A DNA stretch of 64,000 nucleotides from Rhipicephalus microplus (GCF_043290135.1 NC_134710.1:278400776-278464775), one strand, 5' to 3'; numbered from the stretch's first letter, positions 11,661 to 23,395 are shown. The notes: generated by a model from the letters alone, not told the origin. A program made the numbers and translations.

Positions 11661-12938
11661 GTTTAGCGAGTGTAAGAAAGTGCCATATGCAACTATAGGA
11701 CAACACAAATATTTATTAACAATAAAATAAAAAAAACCTTTGTTGTAGGAAAGCTAGAGCCATAAAACTTGCATTTTACCCTCTTTGCTAGCTGTAGAAT
11801 AACTTCATTCAGCAGGATCTGTACAGCCAAATTGTGATCAAAAACAATTTTCATAACTAATTAAAAAATAATGGCAAGAGCATGGGTGCGACAGCTGCGC
11901 CGATTTGATACAATTCCCAATTGTTGTGCCACACTGTGCCAAAATGCTCAGCCAGCCTCAGTTTTGTCAGGTGCACTAACTTCAGCGAAAAACTCAAGCT
12001 ACGTGCAGTTTGCGCCATCAGTCAGAGCGCCTAGACCCTAACTATATGCCTAGAATATACTTGAAATATTCTAGACACCCGCCCTACACTCGTAAGACGC
12101 GATCGACCAGATAAAGTAACGCTGGCCGCCCATCGGTCGCTGATCGCTGCGCTATCGGCGGGACGACAAACTTCAAGACAGAAATGCATTCCTATAGCCA
12201 CCAACGCTTCGCCGGAAATGTAAATTTCTCAGCCTGAAAACACGGCTGTGGCTTGTTAGTAACTAAAGCTGGAAGCGTGTGCCGGCGTTGCCAGCGACCA
12301 CGTAGATTGCTTAGCAGTAAGTAGCACATAATTTTTCTTATTTGAAGTTGCGTTATTCTGGCCACCGTCCTGGCGATAGATATTCGGTACAGTCCCCGAG
12401 AGTATGTGTAGATATATGTACAATGGACACGTGGCAATCTATCATCTGCCACTTCCATGGTGGCAGACACACTGCAGGAGCCATCAAACGGTGTTCAAGT
12501 GGCACACCGGTTTCCTCTTCTCGGCGCCTCAAACGAAGTAACTAAGGTTGTCTCAACGAAGGCCAGTTTTCAAACCGAGCAAAACTGGACATGTCAGAAA
12601 TTGTAAAATGTGAAGGGCATTCCTTGTCTGCACTCACTTATATAGAAAGGACATGTAATATCTCTGCATAGGAGCGACCACTCGGATTCCACAAACAGGA
12701 TTTCAATGGGGCAAGTGCGAGAAGCACCCATAGAGAGGTGAATGCTTAAATGATGTAAAAGGTCAAGAATCTTTAGGGCAGTAGGTGTCGCAGGCCGATA
12801 CCTTATGGTCCCTTAGTATAGGCGAGTCCGTTTCAGGCTGCGATACAAGTTCATCAGACACTTCTTGTCACTACCCCACGTAGCGCGTGACAACACTTAC
12901 GGAACATTCACGGCTTTTATGCACCTGTTTCTTGAATA
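11661..12938. other. No supported gene
   Basis: Frames are below 100 codons, with no domain, RNA gene or element terminus that I can recognise. Confidence 0.5.
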
Positions 12939-13472
12939 CAGTAGGCTCTCGATAATTCAAACTCTTTATAATTCACTCTTTCAGTTAATTAAAATAAAGT
13001 TCAATTTTTTGGTCAGCCCTCTATTCTTTCAACCCACCATTCGTTTAATTAATACTTTTTGAGGTTCTATACTAGAAAAAAATTTGCTGCTTTGCCACTA
13101 CTATTTTAAAACTTACATGCTTATGCATGCAAATGATAACAGTGTAAAAATGAAAAATAAGCACCTCACGCCTTCAAGGAAACGGGCTTTGCTAGTAAAC
13201 AAATGTTTGAAATGAAGCACACGCATGGTAAATCGTGAAAAAGCAGTTGGCAATTCACGATGACTGAAAAAGGTCTGGTCAGCAGTAAATGGCCAATAAA
13301 CTTGTGGACCCTACATCTCTGCTTTCTGTTCATTGCATGCAGTTAGGGTTCAAGTTCTATGTCTAATTATAATGTGTGGTGTCACCTCACCTGAAGTTGT
13401 ACATCTGAGAACTTTAGATAAGTAAACAAAATTCAGAGGTGCGTTTGAGTTTGAATTAACATGAGTCGACTG
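12939..13472. mobile_element. 534-bp MITE with CAGT terminal inverted repeats and TA target
   Basis: The left end reads CAGTAGGCTCTCGATAATTC and the right end, complemented, reads CAGTCGACTCATGTTAATTC. Both are followed by 'aaactc'. TA dinucleotides flank both ends (12937-12938 and 13473-13474), as expected for the Tc1/mariner-pogo group. The interior has no transposase frame, so this is a non-autonomous element. The family name is inference from the CAGT start and TA target. Confidence 0.6.
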
Positions 13473-13689
13473 TACTTGATGTGTGGTACGAGGGTTTGCT
13501 TGGTGTCAAGATAAGGCCTATTAATTTGTTTTTGGCATTAGGAGACGTTGACCACGCACTTGAATTTCAGGTTAGGAATGAATGGTTTTTTTTTTTTGAA
13601 AACAAAGCAGACATGCTTTTTTTTGTGGATTCAGTTGGAACCAGTTTTCCTCTGCTGATTCTGAGACCTTGTTCAAACCAAGCTGAATC

Positions 13690-14420
13690 TCCCACTCGCA
13701 CATTAACAGGTTACAAGACAAAGCCAATCTGGACATTATCACCATACGTGCAGTAAAATGTATTGCTGAGGATAGACAAGCGCAAGGAATTCATTTTTAT
13801 AATGAAAAGTGTACCACCTTGCAGCACTCCCGCTTGGACAAATGTTTGGAAAAGAATGCTGCCAACTCGGACACGAAATGTCCGACTGGACAAGTAACTT
13901 TTCATAATAATAAACATTCTGCCACGCACATCACGGGGAGACAAGTCTCCTAATATTCCAAAGCACCATGTTGTGCTTTAAGCCTTTTCGATATCGAGGT
14001 ACACAGAAAGTACTGTTTGTGGACGACAGTTTCTCGGATTTGTGCTTCTCTACATATCAGGTCGTCGATGATGGATGTACCCTCTCGAAACCAGCACTGA
14101 AATTGGTTGAGCAGATTGTTTGTTTGAAGAATAGGTACAAGTCAGCGGTTTATCATTTTTTCGAAAAGTTTACAGAGGCAGCTAGCAAGTGCCGTGATGA
14201 TCCTATAACTCGTAAAGGAGGAAAGGTTCTTGCCCTCTTTCAAAATGGAAATAACAGTAACCTCTTTCCAAGTAAGGATATGTGCCAGACAACCAGATAG
14301 CATTGTGCAAGGAGAGTAAGGTTATTTGTGTTTCAAGGGGTAGGTTTTTCAACATTTGGAACCGGGGGGAGAATTACTGCAGCGTTTAGTGTTGTTAGCA
14401 GCTCAGCTAAGCTGAGAGGT
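13690..14420 (-). pseudogene. Decayed LINE reverse transcriptase (Jockey-like)
   Basis: Minus-strand translations in shifting frames follow the reverse transcriptase order: 'WKEVTVISILKEGKN', 'SCLCKLFEKMINR', 'LVPILQTNNLLNQFQCWFRE', then 'YLSSRTFRVRV' and 'LFIIKMNSLRLSI' (codons in 13711-13944). The last block corresponds to the region around the catalytic YxDD, but here the aspartates are lost ('YGDNVQIGF'). Several stops and at least two frameshifts separate the pieces. The element is fragmentary and inactive. The Jockey-like label rests on the 'LFIIKMNSL' style and is not certain. Confidence 0.7.
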
Positions 14421-14447
14421 TGGCTGTAGGCCTCGTATTCTATACAT

Positions 14448-16713
14448 TTAAGGGGGACATGGTTTTTAGGGCTCTCTCATTTATTATTGAACCAAGTGTG
14501 ACAAAAGTTGGCATGCTTACTTTGTTCCCCGGATTCTAAAAAGTGTAGTTATTTTTTCTGTAGTTTCATTAGTTAATGAAATAATCAAGATAACAATTTC
14601 TATTGTTCTTATCATAATAGAAAAATAACCACCTGTCAAAAATTCTAACTAACATAGGGATTGACAGTAGAAAGCATAAGACATGCAACATAAGAAGCAC
14701 TTTTTTGTATGGGTCATTATTTCTTACTTTACAGTACACTAAACTTCACAGCCTTGAATGTGGCCATTGTGTGGTCACACAAAAGACTAGTTTGAAAAAC
14801 TTGCATCAAGAAAAATGAAAATCTGCTTCCTATGTTGTGTGCTCCAAATATATAGCTTGATGCTGTAAAATAAAATATTCTGCTATCTGTAATAGTTTCA
14901 GATATATTTCAGTAATTTTCACGCAGGGTTTACGAAATTGCCACTTTGAGAAAATGAAAAAAACAAAGAATTCTAACATTTTTAACAGTAAAAATGTATG
15001 CACTTATCATTACATAGCTATTCACATATAAATAAATGCTGGAAAGCCTAAGGAGTGCAATGCTGCAAGCTGACTGAAAATTGAACGAGTACTTCTCGAA
15101 TTACAGCAAAGTAAAGTTCATTGCATCTAACCAAATACAGAAACTTTTATATTAAAATAAAAAAATGAAGCTGCCCATTAACAATAGGCTCCCAGCATTG
15201 TTTTTTTGTGCACATTTAGCTACATTGTGCAAAAACAATTAAAGCTCTAGCTGTCCTAGGCCAACTTTTACCCAACAACCAAAAGAAAGTGGTCAAAATC
15301 TGTGCTTCGAGAATAATGCTGTTAAAACTTAATTTCGCCGTTCCGAGGGAGAAATATCATGGCACGCATACTTTTAGTCAGTTAATATGCACCGGGACTG
15401 TAATAGAACTGATTGTTTGTACAAGCGTGTCGTTCCTTCTACTCCTGTAGCAAGTTGTCGCTGCGTGCTCGTCTGCCGCGAGGCCGCTTATCAGTTCGGT
15501 GACTGTACTGACGGCGATGTGCGACAAACGTACGTGCGTCATCCACGATCCGTCGAATAACGCGGCGACGTGTTCCGGCTTGTCCAGATTAAATTACCCG
15601 TAAGTGTCGCGAACCAAAGTTGCTCCCTCGCTCATCAATTTCGAGGCTACACGAGTGCCGAGGTGTTAGTTTCCTTTTCACGTAAGACTGCCGCATTTTC
15701 GAGTGGAGATCCCGACAACGTTGCGAACACGTCATTAAAAGCAGTCTACCTGTTGCCAGTAGCCTCCATTGCGAAGGCCGCGAGCATGTTCACTGCGAAC
15801 GGATTGACTTTCTGTTGTTGGTCGATGCGTGGCGTACTCCACTCTGACGACCCGTCACGCAGTTAAAAGTCCTTTCGGCAGGCGGGGGGAACCACAACAT
15901 CGGCGGGTTTAGCGATAAGACTGCACTTCGTTCCGTCACTACAAAGATTGATATCCCTGGTAGCTTCACTTCTGCTTTTTACTTCCCCTCCTCTAACTGA
16001 TGAGGCTGCAAAACACAGTCGTTTTCAGTAACGTTGTCGGCAACCAACGGGCTCGTACGTGAGTTAGGCCTACACCGGTGACTCGGCGACCGCCGTTGAC
16101 CGCGTCGAGTTCGTTATCCTCGTTGTCCTGAGCCATAGCGGGGATCTTTCTGAAGTTCACAGCGAACGAACCACCGCCACACCCGCTTCACAAATTACTG
16201 TAGCACGGAACTTCTTTACTGCCGCAAGCAGTCAGTAGCACCAAGACAAAATGGCGCATGTCCGTGCGCGTCACGATAACGAAGCAGACGCCGAAAGCGC
16301 TCCTTGGCCAATCGGATGCCTAATTTTGGTCACGTGCCCCAAGCAGCCAATTGAATCGCGCGCTAGTGCTTCTCTATGACGCGTTTTTGCTAAAAAACCA
16401 ATGAGCAAGGTGAGCCAGCGGTGGCGGGAAATTGAAGATGAACAAAGACCCTTCCAAACGAGGCCAAGATGAACACAATAGCTCGTGTGTAACGACAACA
16501 GTTTGGCGCGGAAAAGGCGCGATTTTAGCGTCAATTTGCGCTCACATTCATCTCACAGGGATGTTATAAATTGATTTTGCGCCAGAAGTAATGACGAGAG
16601 AAGCTAGAAACTTCTCAGATAAGTGCAAAAATAGGCGCAGATTTCGAAAATGTCAGCTTCAAAAAGTCAATTTTTTGCGATTTTTGGCCTTCTAAGACCC
16701 GTGCCCCACTTAA
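14448..16713 (-). mobile_element. TTAA-bounded DNA element carrying a MULE transposase remnant
   Basis: The left end reads TTAAGGGGGACATGGTTTTT and the complement of the right end reads TTAAGTGGGGCACGGGTCTT. By my count 17 of the first 22 positions match. TTAA stands at both outer edges (14448-14451, 16710-16713). The Mutator-like transposase remnant lies between them on the minus strand. About 1 kb of AT-rich noncoding sequence follows it and ~550 bases precede it, including CCAAT motifs and CACGTG near 16330-16340. Whether TTAA is part of the terminal repeat or a target duplication cannot be told from one copy. Confidence 0.5.
15425..16136 (-). pseudogene. Mutator-like (MULE) transposase remnant A
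   Basis: A possible start is the ATG at 16136, giving an acidic N-terminus (MAQDNEDNELDAVNGG), but an early stop follows. Further on, broken frames give 'VNMLAAFAMEATGNRQTAFN', 'SYVKRKLTP', 'GATLVRDTYG' and 'KPEHVAALFDGSWMTH'. The last contains the D-G-[ST]-W motif with the first catalytic aspartate of MULE transposases, followed by 'LSHIAVSTVTELISGLAAD', which fits the next conserved block. Frame changes and stops (after 'DTYG', for instance) show it is dead. The downstream catalytic Asp and Glu are not present. I identified the family by motif order from memory; no search was run. Confidence 0.55.
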
Positions 16714-16963
16714 GTTCTATTTTCTGCTTTTGTATTTTGTATCTTCGGAAAGCCTCACTTATAGTGCGCCGAGGAAGTTCACCTGATATTTCAAGCTGTC
16801 CCCCTGTGTGTTTACCAAGGAGTGAATGTGCATGGTCTTCCTGCTACCCTACTAACCATGTTCCAGACTTTTGCCTACTGCGTGTATGAATTGATGCTCG
16901 ATAAATACTTGTGCCAACTTCCCTTCTCGCCTGTCGACGTGTCCTCCTGCCTTAAGACTGTTT
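16714..16963. other. Spacer between two TTAA-bounded ends
   Basis: A 250-base stretch between the right end of the MULE-A element and the next TTAAGGGG end. Nothing recognised. Confidence 0.4.
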
Positions 16964-18000
16964 TTAAGGGGAGATGCTACTCGAAGACACTTTTTTTTAA
17001 ATATTCACCCTAGAGCAATGAAACTTGAGCTGTTTATGAAACTTTTTATGTTGATTTCAAATGTATAATTAGTTTTCTTGCAAGTTACACATTTTTAGCT
17101 CTGCAGCAAGATAATGTGAGACCCTTAACCTTTTTGCCCTCTCCCCCCCCCTCTTTACATCCTTAAACTTCCGTAATTTTTGACCATTCATAGTTCATTA
17201 TGCTTCAAATAAAGTATAGAGTGGAAATAACTAATTAGGAAGCACATGCAAAATATGTAATATGAGTGAAAAATAATAGGCATAAAAAGTCTATATTTCA
17301 CCTACCTAGTAAAGGTACACATACAATTTTTTATTATACAATGAAATATTGAAATTGAAACTAGATAATTGCATTTGTCATACTTTTGATAAAATATGGA
17401 CAAAATTTCATGCAGATTCGAGCACAAAAAGTGCCCGAAAAAGGAGGGGCACATTGGAAAAATGGCAAAATATGTGTTTTGAGAAAAACGAGTTTTAAGG
17501 TTAAAATTAAGTTTTTATTTATGAAAGATATCATTAGGATGAAATGTTCACACCAAAAAGAACAATCCTTCTTGTAGTGGCCACTGCGACTAAAATACGT
17601 CAGCACCATGAGTTTGTCCCTCTCTGCTTTTTCGAGCAGACTCCTCACAGACATTTCGCTCACAGACAGGGCCATGAAACGCTTGCCAAACTTCGGCTCC
17701 ATCTGGCAGAGCCTTGTGGCAACTGCAAGCTAGGAAGAAGTTTCATAAGACTGCAAAATACAAACTAAGTCCAGTGTCATGCTATTTTGCAGCCATGTTT
17801 GTGCCACATACCGTCATACATAAGGGAAATGTCGTCCCTGCTAAGTTCTCTCACTGCGAGCTTTTTCGACCTCTCAAGATTGGCGCTCACGTCATCCATT
17901 GCCGCATCACGAACTTTCCGGCTTACGGGTGTGAATGACTTTTGATGCATTGGCTTTTGCAAGCCAACAACTGCCGCAAATTGGACCTCACACACCGAAA
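16964..18000 (-). mobile_element. Second TTAA-ended element with MULE remnant B (right end not found)
   Basis: A TTAAGGGGAGATGC end at 16964 resembles the termini of the 14448-16713 element. Then come ~550 bases of AT-rich noncoding sequence, then MULE coding remnants on the minus strand up to ~17995. I could not find a matching right terminus before the piggyBac remnant that begins near 18110, so the element is probably truncated. Confidence 0.4.
17560..17995 (-). pseudogene. Mutator-like (MULE) transposase remnant B
   Basis: Minus frame 17995-17777 gives 'GLQKPMHQKSFTPVSRKV', then 'NLERSKKLAVRELS', then 'DISLMYDGMWHKHG', where YDG.W corresponds to the D-G-[ST]-W motif of MULEs. After a frameshift the next block reads 'DTGLSLYFAVL', a stop, then 'NFFLACSCHKALPDG' and 'EVWQAFHGPVCERN', matching the Cys/His-containing block that follows in this family. 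It overlaps no other gene. Frameshifts and stops make it a pseudogene, and the C-terminal catalytic part is not seen. Remnant A covers a similar part of the protein, so these are two separate insertions. Confidence 0.55.
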
Positions 18001-18109
18001 AAATTTATTTCTGGATTCGATACAATGTGAAAAATATAATTATTGAGCTGCTGGGCACTTATTTACTATGATATGGTAAAAAGTATAGAATGGACATGCC
18101 GACGTCACA

Positions 18110-19165
18110 TTTCATGTACTGTGTGCACACTGCGCTGTCTTCAGCGCACCTGCGCCTTTTGCCATCAGGCACAGTTCAAAGTGCGCTGTTAGGTCATACC
18201 GTGGGCCAGAAAGAGCACTGTCACGAAGCGTGAACATTCTTCTACGACCAGGTTTGTTTGGCTTGTCGTTCCATCTTGTCAGGTAGCTTTGAGCAATTTG
18301 CCTTCGGAAGTCAAGTTGAGCAATGCTTGATCCTGAGCTGCGGATAAGCATCCAGTCATTACTTATGGCTACGTCGCAGAGCCTAGTAAATATAGGCCAC
18401 CACTATTTCTTTCCACAGATTGCAATTCGGTAGGTACCTACATTTGCGTCCATCTGAGAAGTGCCTCCCATAAAGCTGTTATACTGAGTAACGACCTTCG
18501 GGTGAGGGACTTGATCCTTTTCTTCTGCGCGCGGGAATACCTATCTGCAGAGGACATGGGCTTTACGCCATGCACTTTGCTTGCAATTGTTACGACAGAG
18601 TTGTCCATATAGCGTACGATCATTATCCCATCATCCGAAAGTGCATGCTCTTCGTATCCATGGGTCATGCGCGTGATGAAATCAGGCTGAGCGATAGGGC
18701 ACACGGTTCTTTCGGCACACGATTTTGCCTCACTGTGCCCACTGCTCCATAGTTCTTTTCTTGCAGGCACCTTAGTGCAGGCTGGTGAAGAGATTGTCGA
18801 AATAAAAATGAAATGGCGGTTGACGAACTCCAACTAGAAATTCTACCATTTCAAGGAAAGGCAATGCCACTTTTCCGAAGCCATTTCATAAGGCGTGCTT
18901 GTTACAGTGTCTTCCCATTTTCCTTGGTATACTTCAAAGTTTGCAAGGTAGCCATTTTTTGCATTCAGGCAGTACACTTTGTAGCCAAAGCAGATAGGTA
19001 TGCCGCGAATTAAGTGTGTGCAGCCATGACGATCATAATATTCTATCATGCTTTCGTCGTAACTCAACTGACGCACCGGCTAAAAGTGCTGCAGGAACTT
19101 TGCCTTTAGAAGTTTCATCAGGGGGCACAACCTTGTCAGCTTGTCGCTCAAGGTAAGGCTATTAA
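18110..19165 (-). pseudogene. piggyBac-type (DDE_Tnp_1_7) transposase remnant
   Basis: Reading the minus strand from 19165 down, broken frames give 'LTLSDKLTRLCPLMKLLKAK', '[16 protein letters not shown]' with '[16 protein letters not shown]' (first catalytic Asp in the DESM motif), 'FYFDNLFTS' (second Asp block), 'YGAVGTVRQNRVPK', 'RYMDNSVVTIASKVHG', 'RYSRAQKKR', 'VVTQYNSFMGG' and 'LDFRRQIAQSYL'. This is the order of a piggyBac transposase. Multiple frameshifts and stops are present, including a TAG where the Trp of the 'KKWWW' motif is expected (near 18415). The Cys-rich C-terminal domain is absent. TTAA-flanked terminal repeats were not found. Confidence 0.85.
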
Positions 19166-20558
19166 AATGCAATTTTCAATACCGAAACTAAAAAAAACTA
19201 AATCATTACAGCTAACCAGAAATGAAGTAGACAGCAGCTTGACAGACAGACTGATACAGGCAAATCGTCTACTCTGCACTTCAAACTATACGTTTCGCAG
19301 CAGCGCCCCAAATGATAACCAAAACGCAAAGAACGTAAACATTCACCATTAAGGATACATGATCATAAAGGCTTTAAAACGCACATCTGAATGACAGCTG
19401 CCCGCTTCATGCCAACAACCTTGTTTTGCTGTGTCGGGGAAAAAAATAAAAACAAAAGCTGCAAAATTTTTGCATCAGTTCTCCTCTAAAACGGTAAAAC
19501 AGTGAAGGCAATTTCCCCAGTACCTTCCTTGCCTTCATTAACTATTGTTTTTATCAGAGTACTTGTAAGTATTCTACGAAAGCTTTGAACTGTTAATGCT
19601 GCTCTCACAGAAGTTCCTTTGTTTGCAACACTCTTGTAAAGTGTTTTCAGCATCCAAGCAAAATCATGTAGCCTGACGGCAGGTGCAATTCTGCCATGCG
19701 TGATTACATCTGTTAACGAGACAACTTGGGTGTGACAACTGTACAGAAGATATTCACATAAAGTCATCCAAAAGGAGCTCTAGTGCCACAGCGACCGTAA
19801 CTGTGGTCACGTGCCATCATCTTAATACCACAACCAAGGTGCTTGGCCTGAGTGTATTGCTCTGAATTGTCATTTCCTCATAATTTAACAAGACATTAAA
19901 GTTCATTAGTCAGATCACTGAACAACGTCTATTTTGGCCAGGTCTGGGCACTCACTGGCCACACACCTGCTAGATGAGCTCAATGAATACTCTACAGGAT
20001 CTTGCAGCACTTTTTAAGCACTGAAGTGGCTTTGTTGCAGAATGCTCGAGTGCCCGCATTCGATTTTGGCTTGAACCATGCGTTTTCTAATTTATTATCT
20101 TTTTATTAACCTCACCAAGGTCATGTGAATTTTCGTACTCCTCAGAACAATTTTCAAGGCAAACCTTATGCTTCACAAGAGGCGCTTAAGGCTTTCGTCT
20201 TAATAAACGCGGAATTCAAAATACTATCAGCTGAGCCGTAAGCCAGGCACAACGTATAATTAGCCCATGGCTTCCCCACAGTCAACTAGTGAGCATGTTT
20301 AATAGGTTGCACTTATAGATGGCATGCTTTGATGTCACTGAAACCGCTGTGTTGAGACAGAAGTATGTGAAGACACATCACTTGCCATTTCAAATAAAAG
20401 GTGGTATGAAACGTTTTCCGAAACGCTTCAACTGCGTGTGTATTCAGAATCGTGGCCGTCCATTCACACTATACCTCGACAAAGTTCATTTAATCGTTAC
20501 ATTCAATTCCCAGCTCACGTTGCTTTAGGTCGGCAAAAGTCTCTGCCGTCGACAAAAC
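19166..20558. other. No supported gene
   Basis: AT-rich sequence. The minus frame 19486-19767 (93 codons) has an ATG but no recognisable domain, and it does not continue the piggyBac reading. Confidence 0.45.
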
Positions 20559-20771
20559 ATGGCGACCCAGCCACAGTTAACCGAGGTTCGCGGCATCACA
20601 TCGTCTCGATGGCAGCACCACAAAGTAGTCACGAATGTTGTTTCCACTTTGATAAGTTGTGTGGCATCGTATGACGACGCATGCGGTATGCACAGTGAGG
20701 ACGAAGCCACCCAAAATACGCTGCAGAACGCAATCCAACGAAACCAGCCAAAACAAAAAAACAAAACTTAG
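20559..20771 (+). CDS. Small hypothetical ORF, 70 codons
   Basis: It begins with an ATG in a reasonable context (preceded by 'gacaaaac', followed by G) and translates to MATQPQLTEVRGITSSRW through to a Lys/Gln-rich C-terminus. It has a hydrophilic composition, no signal peptide or transmembrane segment, and no family I recognise. Other frames over the same bases are nearly as long on both strands, so coding status is very doubtful. It is listed only as the best-formed small frame in this 3-kb stretch. Confidence 0.12.
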   Translation: MATQPQLTEVRGITSSRWQHHKVVTNVVSTLISCVASYDDACGMHSEDEATQNTLQNAIQRNQPKQKNKT

Positions 20772-22160
20772 ATGCGGCACCAAGCGAGTGAAGGCAACAT
20801 GTGACAGAGCACAGATTTATTTGAAAGCAGAAATAAGCAGATCACTCGCTGTACTTCTATGGTATACACAGCTGAGAGCACGAGAATTGCTGTGTTATTT
20901 TTTGGCTATGTCCTGGCTTCCTAAAAAATCTGTCATTTTGGAGCAAACGAAGGCTACCGCTGTGTTAATAAATTTTCTTGCCATGACGTTCGACTCACGT
21001 CTCATGTTCATTGACTATGGTGGTAGGCAAGGCCCCGTGGATGTTTAGGAGCTTGAGAGATTCGAAAGGGCAGGGTTACTTATAGAGAGATACTTTGGGA
21101 TATGTATGCATCATCCCTATTGAAGCAGGGTGATTTACTGCCGGGCAGCTTCATTTTCGTTTCCCGACCCTTTCAATACCATCAAAACATCTCATACATC
21201 CTTCGTTGGACATGCAGACGTTCTGACCACATCCTTTTCGCAGTAATGTCGCTCGTTCGCTGTCCGGCTCAATCGTGGAGTGCCAGTACATTCCGAAGCT
21301 GCATCTATGATGTTGTGGGCGAGCTATCTATTGGCTGACACCCTAAACGCAATTAATAAAGCGTTTCCCATTAACTCTATACTTAATGCTACAGACAAAG
21401 TGTCCAAATACGGGTTTGCCTGATTTCACTGTATACAATTACGTGCATCAGCTCTTCATGCTTCCCCACTTAAATCAAACGACGCATTTCGGGAAACGCT
21501 TACAACTCAGTGGAACCAAAACTACGCAGCTGAACAAAGAGTGCCGCCTGTAGTGAGAATAATGTTCGGGGCATCGGCAAATTTATGCTCGCCATAAGTG
21601 GTTCAGCTTCGAAACATTACGCATTCGTCTGCGATGACAGGGGAACCAAATGACGCGATATTGGTAAGAAATTCCAACGTGGGGAAGCACGTGGGCCGGC
21701 ACACATGCTGCTGTCTTACCGTTGCATATTTAGCGAAACCAAACAATGAAGTAGCTTGCTTACCTTACGAAGACCGTTTGCGCCGACCTGCCCATGAATT
21801 CCGCGTGCCGCGCTCAGGAAGTGCGGTAGAAATTGAACGTCCAGACATCTGACGACAAAAAAGAAGCCTTCAAGGTAGGCAGATAGTTAACTAGCAACAT
21901 TCGGCGAGGAGCAGCAGAAATGAATAAGCACTTTTGCCAAGCTGCGTGAAAACGACGCACCAGGCTTACCGTGGGCGATAGGACTTGAAGGTCTGACACC
22001 AGCGGTCGTCGTTCGCAGTTGCTTTAATATTTTGGCAGACAGAAACACGGAACACATTGCCACAACAGCGTGAGATTTCACCGCTCTCATGGAGGAAGGA
22101 AAAGGAATTTGCTCGTCCGTGACCACCATATTTCCATTTTCCGCGCGCCGTCCATAAAGC
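20772..22160. other. No supported gene
   Basis: Short frames only (for example plus 21598-21852). No domain or repeat boundary was recognised. Confidence 0.45.
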
Positions 22161-22266
22161 TATAGTTTTAGCACGAGAACAGAACGAGGACAAAGAGACA
22201 AGGAGGACACGAAAGACACATCCTTCTTGTCTCTTTGTCGTCGTTTTGTTCTCGCGCTATAACTAT
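22161..22266. repeat. Fold-back repeat, 47-bp arms
   Basis: The left arm 22161-22207 and right arm 22221-22266 are near-perfect inverted copies ('gacaaagagacaagg' against 'cttgtctctttgtcg', with only a few mismatches), separated by 13 bases. A solo arm of the same family occurs at 2557-2591. Only the repeat nature is clear; mobility is inferred from the dispersed arm. Confidence 0.75.
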
Positions 22267-22805
22267 CGTCATGTCATACCAGCTAGCCTAAGCTGCCACA
22301 CTTCCAAGTCCACAAAAAGCCGGGCGGGACCCCGAGCTCGAGAGTAGTCGCTTTCCAGAAAAAGAAGATAATAAGCAACGCAACGTCACATCCGGCAAAA
22401 AGATTTTTCCTCCCCGTCCTTTCTTTTTTTCCCTCTTTCACCTCGCGCATGCGCAGAGACTACGGAGCACTCATATTCGACGTTCAAGTTCTAAACCCAA
22501 AGCAGAAATCTTGTGTTTTAGGTTGTGCTAAAGTAAGGAAAGGCTCTTTTTCCGCTTTCATGTGAAATGGAGGTGCTAAAAGTCAAGAACTAACTCTTTA
22601 ACGTAGTATCTAGCTTTAAAAAACGTGTATTTGAAATATTTGACCAGATGGAGGGAGAAAACGTTTGAAAATGAACTGACTACTTCATGGGTTTCGTTCC
22701 TCACCAGTACTGCTAGGCTACGCTGGCGCACAGAACCGGAAGCCATCCAGCACCTGTGCTTGTAAACAACGATAGGGTTTTCAAGGGAAGGAAGGGAGGA
22801 AGGAA
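22267..22805. other. No supported gene
   Basis: Nothing recognised apart from a polypyrimidine patch at 22405-22445. Confidence 0.45.
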
Positions 22806-22980
22806 ACAAATCCCGGCTTCGGTGGCTGCATTTCCGATGGAGGCAGAAATGTTGTAGGCCCGTGTGCTCAGATTTGGGTGCACGTTAAAGAACCCCAGGT
22901 GGTCAAAATTTCCGGGGCCCTCCACTACGGCGTCTCTCATAATCATATGGTGATTTTGGGACGTTAAATCACACATATCT
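22806..22980 (+). repeat. Ruka SINE, 5'-truncated
   Basis: It starts within the B-box region ('aatcccggcttcggtggctg') and runs through the whole Ruka body: 'gaaatgttgtaggcccgtgt', 'gggtgcacgttaaagaaccc', 'cactacggcgtctctcataa', 'ttttgggacgttaaat'. The A-box half of the head is missing. It lies directly against the LINE 3' end at 22985. Confidence 0.9.
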
Positions 22981-22984
22981 AGGA

Positions 22985-23395
22985 AGTAAACAAACAGAAA
23001 GGGACAATGAAGTCAGGGAGGTTAAACCTGAAACACTTCCGGTTGGTTACCCTACACTGGGGGATTAGGAAAGCGGAATAGAATGAGCGAGGGGAGAACA
23101 GAAGGAAATGAAAAAATGGGACAGAGAGAGGCAGTGAATTCACTGCAGCGTGTAGAACTCCACCGTAAGTCAGAGGCGTTCACGCAAAACCGGTCGTCCT
23201 AAAGAAGCCCAATACCACAGGCTGTCGAGAGATTTGGACGGTGCTGTAATATAGCACCTGCATAAAAAGCATCCAGTCGATGCAATGCGTTGGCAAGTAC
23301 TTGCCTCCCTGAGGAAAATCGAGGACAGTGACACAGCTGCTGTCAGATGTTTTCTCCGGTGCTGCAAGAACCATCTCATGCCGCAATGTTAATCA
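22985..23395 (-). mobile_element. LINE 3' end, 5'-truncated (LINE-B-related)
   Basis: The segment 'gtcagggaggttaaacctg' to 'ggttaccctacactgggg' parallels the LINE-B 3' UTR at 37074-37125 ('gcagggaggttaaccaagct', 'ggctaccctacacttggggt'). Upstream on the minus strand, frames such as 23379-23170 may be the decayed C-terminal coding end. No RNase H or reverse transcriptase motif is left. It is inactive. Confidence 0.55.

Noticed and set aside
16180..16460. Host promoter with CCAAT boxes, an E-box (CACGTG) and high CpG upstream of ATG 16136
   Set aside because: It lies inside the TTAA-bounded element directly upstream of the MULE remnant, and the following frame ends after ~45 codons. If real, it is the transposon's own promoter; a host gene is not supported.
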